Assembly (NCBI RefSeq): GCF_030269365.1 | Contig: NZ_BSTF01000013.1 | Location: 62,001 to 126,000, forward strand | Length of the DNA stretch: 64,000 nucleotides | Direction of reading: 5' to 3' | From: Lentzea sp. NBRC 102530 | Lineage (GTDB): Bacteria > Actinomycetota > Actinomycetes > Mycobacteriales > Pseudonocardiaceae | Shown here: positions 16,982-23,780 of the stretch, in pieces | Layout: each line of letters starts with the position of its first letter | Position numbering within the stretch: the first letter of the stretch is position 1 | Notes under the pieces: generated by a model | Databases searched by the model: none | Told to the model about the DNA's origin: nothing | What the model saw: the letters and a program-made list of their open reading frames with translations, nothing else | Position numbers and translations under genes: made by a program

Positions 16982-17955
16982 TGCTCGACCCAAGCCTCGC
17001 GGTTGTCCTTCACCTTGTCCGCAGGCAACGACTGCGGCGCGGAAGGCAGCGGAGCGTCCTTGGCCCACGACTCGGGCAGCGCGACGCCCTCACGTGACGG
17101 GTACACGTACATCTGCTCGGCCACCTGGGCCTGGAACTTCTCGCCCAGCAGGAAGTCCAGCACCTTCTTCGCGTCCTCGGGGTTCTTGGCGCCCGAAAGC
17201 ACGCCCGCGTACTCGACCTGGCGGTAGCAGGTGTCCAGCACCGCCTTGGTCTTGCCGCCCTCGGCCGACGGCGACGACGCGTACGACACGACGATCGGCC
17301 GCGTGCCCTTGGTGGCGGAGAACTCCTGGTTGTAGGCCTCTTCCCAGCCGCTCACGACCTTGACGCCGTTGGCCTTGAGCTTGGTCCAGTAGTCCTGCCA
17401 GCCGTTCTCGCCGTACTTCGCGATCGTGCCGAGCAGGAACGCGAGACCGGGCGAGGACGTGGCCGGGTTCTCGACGACCAGCATGTCCTTGAACTTCGGG
17501 TCGGCCAGGTCGTCGTACGACCTGGGCTCGACGCCGCCGAGCTTGGCCGGGTCGATGTTGAGGCACACGTCCCCGACGTCGACGGCCTGCAGCCGGTTGG
17601 TGTCGTCGGCCTTGTACCGCTGGGCACCCTTCGCGGCCTCGGGTGAGGCGTACTCGGCGAACACGCCCTCGCTCAACGCCCGCGACGCGAACGTCGAGTC
17701 GACGCCGAACGCGACGTCGCCGATCGGGTTCGCCTTGGTCAGCACCAGCTTGTTCGTCAGCTCGCCGGCGTCACCGCTGGCGAGCTGCTTCACCGTGATG
17801 CCCGAGGACTTCTGGAACTCCTCCAGCACCTCGGGCTTCACCGCGAACGAGTCGTGGGTGACCAGCGTGACCTCGCGCGACTGCGGTGCGGTCGACGTGC
17901 CGGCCGAGCAACCGGCCAGCACGAGAGCAGCGCAAACAGCCAGAATCCTTCTCAT
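16957..17955 (-). CDS. thiB: Thiamine-binding lipoprotein
   Basis: A 332-residue solute-binding protein with the signal peptide and lipobox LVLAGC, then the ThiB pattern: LVTHDSFAVKPEVLEEFQKSSG, GDAGELTNKL, FGVDSTFASRAL, SPGLAFLLGTIAKYGE and YPSREGVALPESW. It captures thiamine or its phosphates outside the cell. It is the first gene after the TPP riboswitch. Its AGAGG ribosome-binding site lies in the last strand of the riboswitch, so ligand binding can block translation. Confidence 0.93.
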   Translation of the reverse strand: MRRILAVCAALVLAGCSAGTSTAPQSREVTLVTHDSFAVKPEVLEEFQKSSGITVKQLASGDAGELTNKLVLTKANPIGDVAFGVDSTFASRALSEGVFAEYASPEAAKGAQRYKADDTNRLQAVDVGDVCLNIDPAKLGGVEPRSYDDLADPKFKDMLVVENPATSSPGLAFLLGTIAKYGENGWQDYWTKLKANGVKVVSGWEEAYNQEFSATKGTRPIVVSYASSPSAEGGKTKAVLDTCYRQVEYAGVLSGAKNPEDAKKVLDFLLGEKFQAQVAEQMYVYPSREGVALPESWAKDAPLPSAPQSLPADKVKDNREAWVEQWRKLVQG

Positions 17956-17961
17956 CAGACC

Positions 17962-18050
17962 TCTCCCTACGCCGGTATGACCCGGATCAGGTGGACGGTC
18001 GAGGGCTTGCGAGCCCTCCTCTCAGCCCGGCGCTTCACCGGACTCCCGTG
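17962..18050 (-). ncRNA. TPP riboswitch (THI element)
   Basis: Read on the minus strand, the region has all conserved blocks of the thiamine pyrophosphate aptamer: GCCGGGCTGAGAGG (P2/P4 side), then ACCTGATCCGGGTCATACCG, then GCGTAGGGA. The GGGAG strand at its start (18047) can pair with the CTCCC-equivalent end at 17962-17966. The end of the element is the GGGAGAGG that also serves as ribosome-binding site 7 bases before thiB. In actinobacteria such elements usually act by blocking translation, and no T-run terminator is present here. Confidence 0.96.
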
Positions 18051-18091
18051 GTAAACGCGCAGCTTACGTCACGTGGTGGGACGATCAGGAC

Positions 18092-18385
18092 ATGGCCGAG
18101 CTGTTGAGCGACGATCAGTTGGACGACGTGCTGCCCAAGCTGCCCGACTGGAGCGCCCAGGACGCGGCGCTCGTGCGGACCGTGGAGCTGGAGAGCTTCC
18201 CGAAAGCGATCATGGTCGTGAACCGGGTCGCGGAGATCGCCGAGAACGACAACCACCACCCGGACATCGACATCCGTTACAAGACACTGACATTTCGCCT
18301 GTCCACGCATTACAAGGGAGGAATCACCGCGCTCGACGTGAGCCTCGCCGAGGAGATCGACGGGGTCCTGGACGCGCTGGGCTGA
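18092..18385 (+). CDS. Pterin-4a-carbinolamine dehydratase
   Basis: A 97-residue protein, the normal size. The family signature is intact: ENDNHHPDIDIRYKTLTFRL, followed by THYKGGITALD, including the catalytic His pair. The enzyme dehydrates 4a-hydroxytetrahydrobiopterin in the recycling of the pterin cofactor; some family members moonlight as DCoH-type cofactors of transcription factors. No phenylalanine hydroxylase is visible nearby. It is divergent from the thiamine transporter. Confidence 0.95.
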   Translation: MAELLSDDQLDDVLPKLPDWSAQDAALVRTVELESFPKAIMVVNRVAEIAENDNHHPDIDIRYKTLTFRLSTHYKGGITALDVSLAEEIDGVLDALG

Positions 18386-18438
18386 TTCGGTCAAGATGTG
18401 CGCTGCCGCCGCCCGCGGAGATGAGAGGGAACACCCTC

Positions 18439-19425
18439 ATGCGGTTGCGCACATCACTTTTCTCTCTGGTTTTGACCGGCACTCTTACCGTGATTCCGAC
18501 CGGGGCCCAGGCCGTGCCGTGTGCCGTGACGGACACGATGATCAAGGCCAGTCAGGCCTGGGTCGACCACGGCACCGACCAGGCCGCGAACAACTGGTCC
18601 AACGCCGGCTTCCACGTCGGCAACCTCGCCCGGGTGCGCACCACCGGGATCAGCAACCACAAGACGTGGCCGTGGGTGCAGGCGAACTCCTACCTGCTCC
18701 CGATCGACCCCGCGAACCCCTTCGCCCCGGACGCGCAGGCGACCGGTGAGCCGTACCTCGACGTGGCGTTCTTCCACCCGGAACCCGAGGTGCTGCAACC
18801 GTTGCGGGACAACCTGCGCGCCCAGGTGGCGGACGGGGAGAACCACTGGACGCAGCCGGACGCGCTGAACATGGCGCTGCCGTCGTTCACGCGGATCGCC
18901 CTGGCGGACAACGACAAGGCGATGCTCGACTACTCGTTCAAGTCCTACCAAGCGCTGAAGGCGAGGACCTTCAACGAGTTCACGGGCCTGTGGAGCCTGA
19001 ACGTGCAGACGAACGGCTGGGCCGTGCAGGGTCTCGCCAAGGCGGTGCTCGCACTCCCGGCCGACCACCCGTACCGCGCCGAGTACGCCAGGACGTTGGC
19101 CAGGAGCCTGAAGACCCTCAAGCTCCTGCAACGCCACGACGGCTTCTGGGGTGCCACGGGCAAGGACTCCGCGGCCACCGCGATGATCACCTACGCGATC
19201 GCGGCCGGCATCAACGCGGGCGTGCTCGACAAGGCGACGTACCTGCCGCAGGTGCGGAAGGGCTGGCAGGCGTTGCTGACCGCGTTCGACGCCGACGGAC
19301 TGCTCGGCTGGACCGCGGCCCGCAACTCCTGGAAGCCCGCGTCAGCCGGCGACTCGGCTGGGTTCGCCGTCGGCAGCTTCCTCGTCGCGGGGCAGCAGAT
19401 CGTCCCTCTTACGCCGGGCTGCTAG
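18439..19425 (+). CDS. Secreted GH88/GH105-like glycoside hydrolase
   Basis: A 328-residue protein. The ATG at 18439 is chosen because GAGAGGG lies just upstream and it begins a clean signal peptide ending GAQA. The mature protein resembles the alpha6/alpha6-barrel family of unsaturated uronyl/rhamnogalacturonyl hydrolases: NGWAVQGLAKAVLALP, DGFWGATGKDSAATAMITYA and GINAGVLD with YLPQVRKGWQAL. Such enzymes cleave unsaturated sugars left by polysaccharide lyases, which suggests plant-polysaccharide use. Catalytic Asp residues cannot be placed with certainty and no lyase is nearby. The 3' end overlaps the convergent glycosyltransferase gene by 84 bases. Confidence 0.72.
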   Translation: MRLRTSLFSLVLTGTLTVIPTGAQAVPCAVTDTMIKASQAWVDHGTDQAANNWSNAGFHVGNLARVRTTGISNHKTWPWVQANSYLLPIDPANPFAPDAQATGEPYLDVAFFHPEPEVLQPLRDNLRAQVADGENHWTQPDALNMALPSFTRIALADNDKAMLDYSFKSYQALKARTFNEFTGLWSLNVQTNGWAVQGLAKAVLALPADHPYRAEYARTLARSLKTLKLLQRHDGFWGATGKDSAATAMITYAIAAGINAGVLDKATYLPQVRKGWQALLTAFDADGLLGWTAARNSWKPASAGDSAGFAVGSFLVAGQQIVPLTPGC

Positions 19426-20556
19426 GCCGATCGCGACCAGCGTGAGCACGCCCGCCGCCGGATAACCCCAGCCGAGCACCACGAAGACGAACGGCCGCGG
19501 GAAGTCCCAGATGTTCGGCTGGGCGAGCAGCAGGAACGAGATCAGGTAGCCGCCGGTCAGCAGCACCCACAGACCGGCGGTGATCTTGCAGAGCAGGTGC
19601 CCGCCCTCGTAGACCAGCCACAGCAGGGCGGGCACCATCCACACCCAGTGGTGGCTCCACGAGATCGGCGACACGAGCAGGCCGAGCATCTGGACGCTGA
19701 CGATCAACGCCAGCACGTCCTTGGTCTTGCTGACCGCGAACCACGTCAACGCGGCCGCGACGAGCACGGCGACGATGTAGAGGGGCCCGGTCTTCACGTC
19801 GTAGCCGACGGTCCGGCTCAACGCGCCGCGCATCGACTGGTTGATGGCGCTGCCGACCGGGCCGACGCGACTCGCGTCACCCAGCAGCTGGAACCAGAAC
19901 TTGTCCGACTGCGACGGGGAGATCGCCCAGCCGATGCCGTAAACGACGACGAAGGCGACGAACGACCACACAGCGGCCATCCACCGGCGTTGGATCAGGA
20001 AGAACAGCCCCGAGATCGCGGGCGTGAGCTTGATGCCCGCGGCGAAACCCACCCCGGCGCCGCCGACCCAGTTGCGCGCGCTGGCGAGCGTGCCGATCAG
20101 GATCGCGACGAGCACGAGGTTGATCTGGCCGTAGTTCAGCGTGGTGCGCACCGGCTCGATCCACAGCGTCAGCGCGGTCCACAGCATCACGCGGCGCGGG
20201 TCCTGCAGCTTCAGCAGTTTCAGGGTGACGTGCACGATGTAGTAGAGGCAGCCCAGGCAGATCAGCTGCCAGATCCAGCGCGACGCCTCCCACGGCACCC
20301 AGCTCATCGGGGTGAAGATCGCGGCGGCGAACGGCGGGTAGGTGAACGGCAGCGGGAACACGTCCGCGTACTGGTCGAGCCGCCACTCGTAGAGGTCGCC
20401 GGAGAACAGGTGCGGCGACCCGTTGCGGTACACCAGCAGGTCGATCATGGTCATCTTCGTCTGGAACGCGACCATGAACAGGTGCCCGAGCACCGACAAC
20501 CCGAACAGCCACGGCGCTACGGAGAGCACACGCGCTTCCACAGCACGGAGTTTCAC
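19342..20556 (-). CDS. GT87 polyprenyl-phosphate mannosyltransferase-like membrane protein
   Basis: A 404-residue polytopic protein with about ten hydrophobic helices. It has the GT-C fold pattern of DUF2029/GT87 enzymes: DLLVYRNGSPHLFSG in the first periplasmic loop with the catalytic Asp, then FPLPFTYPPFAAAIF, LNYGQINLVLVAILIG and GFAAGIKLTPAISGLF. In mycobacteria these enzymes (PimE group) add mannose from polyprenyl-phosphomannose to lipoglycans outside the membrane. The GTG at 20556 is chosen because the upstream frame lacks helices. The C-terminal 27 codons are antisense to the GH gene. Confidence 0.85.
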   Translation of the reverse strand: MKLRAVEARVLSVAPWLFGLSVLGHLFMVAFQTKMTMIDLLVYRNGSPHLFSGDLYEWRLDQYADVFPLPFTYPPFAAAIFTPMSWVPWEASRWIWQLICLGCLYYIVHVTLKLLKLQDPRRVMLWTALTLWIEPVRTTLNYGQINLVLVAILIGTLASARNWVGGAGVGFAAGIKLTPAISGLFFLIQRRWMAAVWSFVAFVVVYGIGWAISPSQSDKFWFQLLGDASRVGPVGSAINQSMRGALSRTVGYDVKTGPLYIVAVLVAAALTWFAVSKTKDVLALIVSVQMLGLLVSPISWSHHWVWMVPALLWLVYEGGHLLCKITAGLWVLLTGGYLISFLLLAQPNIWDFPRPFVFVVLGWGYPAAGVLTLVAIGLAARRKRDDLLPRDEEAADGEPSRVAG

Positions 20557-20584
20557 CCCGAAAACGTTACCCGAGGCAACGAAA

Positions 20585-20596
20585 CGGGGTACCCCG
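20585..20596. promoter_or_regulatory. 12-bp palindrome in a divergent promoter region
   Basis: CGGGGTACCCCG is a perfect palindrome between the GT87 gene (start 20556, minus) and the small membrane protein (start 20642, plus). It could be an operator; there is no further evidence. Confidence 0.25.
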
Positions 20597-20641
20597 GCGT
20601 CAACTGAACGGGAGAGATCGCAAGAGGGAGTTTTTTCGATC

Positions 20642-20743
20642 ATGTCAGTTGATGTTGTCGTCGCCGCTGTCGCCGCTCTGGTCATGCTGGGGGTCGCGTT
20701 CGGAGTGTTCGCGGCTGCCGCGCGCACGAAGAACCACGTGTGA
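20642..20743 (+). CDS. 33-residue single-pass membrane protein
   Basis: The ATG is preceded by AGAGGGAG at a normal distance. The product begins with a short acidic N-terminus and one hydrophobic helix (VVVAAVAALVMLGVAFGVFAA) and ends in the basic tail ARTKNHV. A strong bidirectional hairpin follows 18 bases after the stop. Start signal, coherent helix and terminator together support a real gene. Function unknown; such micro-proteins often bind larger membrane complexes. Confidence 0.65.
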   Translation: MSVDVVVAAVAALVMLGVAFGVFAAAARTKNHV

Positions 20744-20761
20744 ACCAGTTGTGAGAACGAA

Positions 20762-20798
20762 GAAAGGGCCAACCTCCACAAAGGAGGTTGGCCCTTTC
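20762..20798. terminator. Bidirectional terminator
   Basis: A perfect 16-bp stem, GAAAGGGCCAACCTCC (20762-20777) with GGAGGTTGGCCCTTTC (20783-20798), and a 5-base loop. It ends in TTTC on the plus strand and TTTC on the minus strand, between converging genes. Confidence 0.85.
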
Positions 20799-20827
20799 GC
20801 CGTTCCGAGGGGGGAGGGAACGGCCGA

Positions 20828-20983
20828 TCAGAAGTAGTGCGCACGCCCGCCGATCGGCTTGCCGACCGCGCCCAAAACGGCGAGGATCGCGCCGATCACC
20901 AGAAGCACCACGCCGAGCGTCGTCAGGATGCTGATGCTTGTCAGCCAGCCGACGACGAGCAGGATGAGACCAAGGACGATCAT
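20828..20983 (-). CDS. Small membrane protein, DUF6131-like
   Basis: A 51-residue protein with two hydrophobic helices (IVLGLILLVVGWLTSI and LGVVLLVIGAILAVLGAVG) and the tail KPIGGRAHYF. This matches my memory of actinobacterial DUF6131 proteins, which are of unknown function. The ATG at 20983 follows GGAGG closely, which decides the start. It is monocistronic and converges on the terminator at 20762-20798. Confidence 0.8.
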   Translation of the reverse strand: MIVLGLILLVVGWLTSISILTTLGVVLLVIGAILAVLGAVGKPIGGRAHYF

Positions 20984-21045
20984 GACACCTCCAGGTGGGG
21001 AATCCTCTTCTGGATTACCCCTGGGAGGTCGGTACAAACCTCGCT

Positions 21046-23760
21046 TCATACATTGGTTTCCGATGAAATCCGCTCCCGCACCGACGCCGCCTTCTCGTCA
21101 CCCAGGTCCTCGTAGACGGACAGCGCCTCGCTGAAGGCCGCACGCGCCGAGGTGCGGTCGCCCGCCGCCAGATGAGCGGTGCCCAGTTCGACCAGCGAGG
21201 CGGCCAGGTAGGGGAGGTCCCGCACGGTCCGGGACATCTCGACAGCCACCTCGTAGTGGTGGATCGCCTCCGCGGGCCTGTCGAGCTTCAGCAGGATGTC
21301 GCCGATCGTCCGCCTGTTCTTCGTCACCGGGTCCGCCAGCGCGGAGCGGTCCTGTCCGGAGAAGAGGGCGTCGGCCTGGCGGCAGAGCTCGAGTCCGCGC
21401 TCGTCCTGCCCCACCCGGTGGTACGCGCGCCCGAGCGCGGCCTGGTAGGTGGCCTGCTCCACGACGTGCCGCTCCGCGAGGGTCGGCAGCAGCGTCAGCA
21501 GGACCTCCAGCGCCTCGGCGTCACGGCCCTGCAACTCACGCACGTAAGCCAGCCCGCGCACGACGATCGACAGGCCCTCCGGCCTGTTCAGGAGCTCCTC
21601 GCAGCGCAGGGCGGCGCTCAGCTGCTCCTCGGCCCGCGCGAAGTCGCTCCGCGCGATCAGCACCCCGGCCAGTGAACGGTGCAGCCTGGCCATCGCGAAG
21701 ACGTCGTCCCGCCTCGTCGCCGCGCCCAGGGCGACCAGTTCGGTCGCCTCCGCCTCGCCGAGGCGGCCTCGGTTGAACAGGTCGAGGTGCAGCATGTACC
21801 CCATCCGCCAGGCGAGGTCGTCCTCCCCCGCGGCGACCATCGAGGACACCACACCCCGCAGCACCTGGAACTCGGCGTCGTACCAGGCGGTGGCGGCGGA
21901 GCGGTCCGCGATCGGCACGGACACCGCCGGTTCCGGCGGGGACACCAGCGGCGTCCACTTCACCAGGGGCTCCAGGATCGCGTGCGCGGCCAGCGTCGTG
22001 TGCAGGTAGTGACCGAACATCCTGCTCAGGGCCTCGGCGCGCGGACCGGCCGGCAGCTCGCCCGCGCGTTCGGCGGCGTAGTCCCGCAACAGGTCGTGAC
22101 GGGTGTACCGGCCGCCGGGCACCGCGGTGAGCAGGCTCCCGCCGACGAGCTCGGTGAGGGCTTTCCTGGTTCGCGCCGCGGGCAGGCCGGCGAGGCTCGC
22201 CGCGACCTCGACGCCGAAGTCGGGGCCGGGGTGCAGACCCAGCAGCACGAACAGCTCCGCCGCGGTCTCGCTGACCGACCGCAACGACCAGGAGAAGACG
22301 GCGCGCACGGCCGTCGCCGGGTCCTCGATGTCGAGCGCGTCGAGCCGTTCTCGCTCCAGCTCGTCGGCGAGGGTGGTGAGCAGGTCGCCGTAGGCCGCGC
22401 GGGCGGCCACGATGCCCAGCGCGAGCGGCAGGCCCGCACACCGTTCGACCAGGCGGGCGACGGCCTGCGGCTCGGCGGCGACGCGGTCGGCACCGATCCT
22501 CGCGGTCAGCAGCACGGTCGCCGCGTGGTCGTCCAGCACCTCGACGGCGAGCGGCCGCGCGCCCTCCCGCACGACCAGGCCGCTCAGCCGGTTGCGGCTG
22601 GTGACCAGCACCAGGTTGCCCGCACCGCCGGGCAGCAGCGGGCGGACCTGGTCGACGTCGCGCGCGTTGTCGAGCAGGACCAGCAGCCTGCGCCCGGCCA
22701 GCGCCGACCGGTACTCGGCGATCAGCGCGGGACCGGCCGACGGGAGGTCTCCCTCGGGGACGCCCAGCGCCAGCAGGAAGTCGCGGGCCACGGCGAACGG
22801 GTCGAGCGGGTCGGCGTCGAGGTCGAAGCCGCGCAGGTTGACGTGCAGCTGGCCGTCCGGGAAGCGGCCGGCGACCTGGTGCGCCCACTGCAGCGCGAGG
22901 GCCGTCTTCCCGACCCCGCCGATACCGTTCAGGGCGGAGATCACCACGGGCTCGCCCGGCCTGGTCCTGAGCATCTCGGTCAGGGTCTCGAGCTCCTGCT
23001 CGCGGCCGACGAAGTGCGGGTGCGCGGGCGGGAGCTGCCGAGGTACCTCCGCGGCCGCGGGCACCTCGCCGGCCAGCACCCGCGCGTGCGCCTCCCGCAG
23101 CCGCGCGCCGGGATCGACACCCAGCTCGTCGGCGAGGCGTGCGCGGACCTCCTGGTAGACCGCGAGCGCCTCGGCCTGCTGCCCCGCCTGGTTCAGGGCC
23201 AGCATCAGCTGCGCCCAGAACGTCTCCCGGTCGGGGTGCTGCCGCACGAGCGAACGGAGTTCCGGCACCAGCACGTCGGTGACACCGGCGAGGTCCGCGT
23301 CGATCCGGCGTTCCAGGGCGACGATCCGCTCGTGTTCGATCGGCGGCACGTCGTCGCGCCGCAGCGAATCCGACTGGACGTCGGCGAGCACGGGACCGCG
23401 CCACAGCGCCAGCGCCTCCCGGTACGCACCCTGCTCGGTGAGCCGGCGGAACCGCGTGAGGTCGAGCTGTCCGTCGTGGACCTCCGCCGTGTAACCGCGG
23501 GTCCCGGTGCGGACGCAGTTGGCCGCCCCCAGTGACTGCCGCAGCCTCGCGACGACCATCTGCAACGTCTGGCGCGCCCGGTCGATGGCGGGCGGGTGGC
23601 CGTCCCAGACCCGGTCGACGAGTTCGTCCACCGGCACGAACTCGTTGGGGCGCAACAGGAGTGTGGCGAGCAGCACGCGTCCGCGCCCGGCCGGGACGTC
23701 GACCTGCTCACCGTCGAGGAGAACTTCCAGCGGCCCCAGAACGCGGTACTCGACGATCAC
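21046..23760 (-). CDS. AfsR/SARP-type regulator, paralogue 1 (BTAD-NTPase-TPR)
   Basis: A 904-residue regulator. Residues 1-95 form the OmpR-like winged helix (EYRVLGPLEVLLDG start), 100-245 the bacterial transcriptional activation domain, about 265-500 an NB-ARC-type STAND NTPase (P-loop NGIGGVGKTALA near 286; LLVLLDNARDV), and the C-terminal 350 residues are TPR repeats. AfsR relatives activate secondary-metabolite or morphogenesis genes after nucleotide-dependent assembly. It is the third of three tandem paralogues and is separated by 20 bases from the next. A TAGACT -10 box lies 6 bases before its GTG, so it may also have its own leaderless promoter. No biosynthetic cluster is adjacent. 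Confidence 0.92.
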   Translation of the reverse strand: MIVEYRVLGPLEVLLDGEQVDVPAGRGRVLLATLLLRPNEFVPVDELVDRVWDGHPPAIDRARQTLQMVVARLRQSLGAANCVRTGTRGYTAEVHDGQLDLTRFRRLTEQGAYREALALWRGPVLADVQSDSLRRDDVPPIEHERIVALERRIDADLAGVTDVLVPELRSLVRQHPDRETFWAQLMLALNQAGQQAEALAVYQEVRARLADELGVDPGARLREAHARVLAGEVPAAAEVPRQLPPAHPHFVGREQELETLTEMLRTRPGEPVVISALNGIGGVGKTALALQWAHQVAGRFPDGQLHVNLRGFDLDADPLDPFAVARDFLLALGVPEGDLPSAGPALIAEYRSALAGRRLLVLLDNARDVDQVRPLLPGGAGNLVLVTSRNRLSGLVVREGARPLAVEVLDDHAATVLLTARIGADRVAAEPQAVARLVERCAGLPLALGIVAARAAYGDLLTTLADELERERLDALDIEDPATAVRAVFSWSLRSVSETAAELFVLLGLHPGPDFGVEVAASLAGLPAARTRKALTELVGGSLLTAVPGGRYTRHDLLRDYAAERAGELPAGPRAEALSRMFGHYLHTTLAAHAILEPLVKWTPLVSPPEPAVSVPIADRSAATAWYDAEFQVLRGVVSSMVAAGEDDLAWRMGYMLHLDLFNRGRLGEAEATELVALGAATRRDDVFAMARLHRSLAGVLIARSDFARAEEQLSAALRCEELLNRPEGLSIVVRGLAYVRELQGRDAEALEVLLTLLPTLAERHVVEQATYQAALGRAYHRVGQDERGLELCRQADALFSGQDRSALADPVTKNRRTIGDILLKLDRPAEAIHHYEVAVEMSRTVRDLPYLAASLVELGTAHLAAGDRTSARAAFSEALSVYEDLGDEKAASVRERISSETNV

Positions 23761-23766
23761 GCGGCG

Positions 23767-23772
23767 AGTCTA
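23767..23772 (-). promoter_or_regulatory. -10 box of AfsR-like paralogue 1
   Basis: TAGACT on the minus strand with 6 bases to the GTG start at 23760. There is no clear -35. The spacing predicts a leaderless mRNA. Confidence 0.45.
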
Positions 23773-23780
23773 TTGGCCGT

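Noticed and set aside
18421..18438. Earlier ATG for the GH88/105-like gene
   Set aside because: It would add six residues that encode the ribosome-binding region; the second ATG begins the signal peptide directly.
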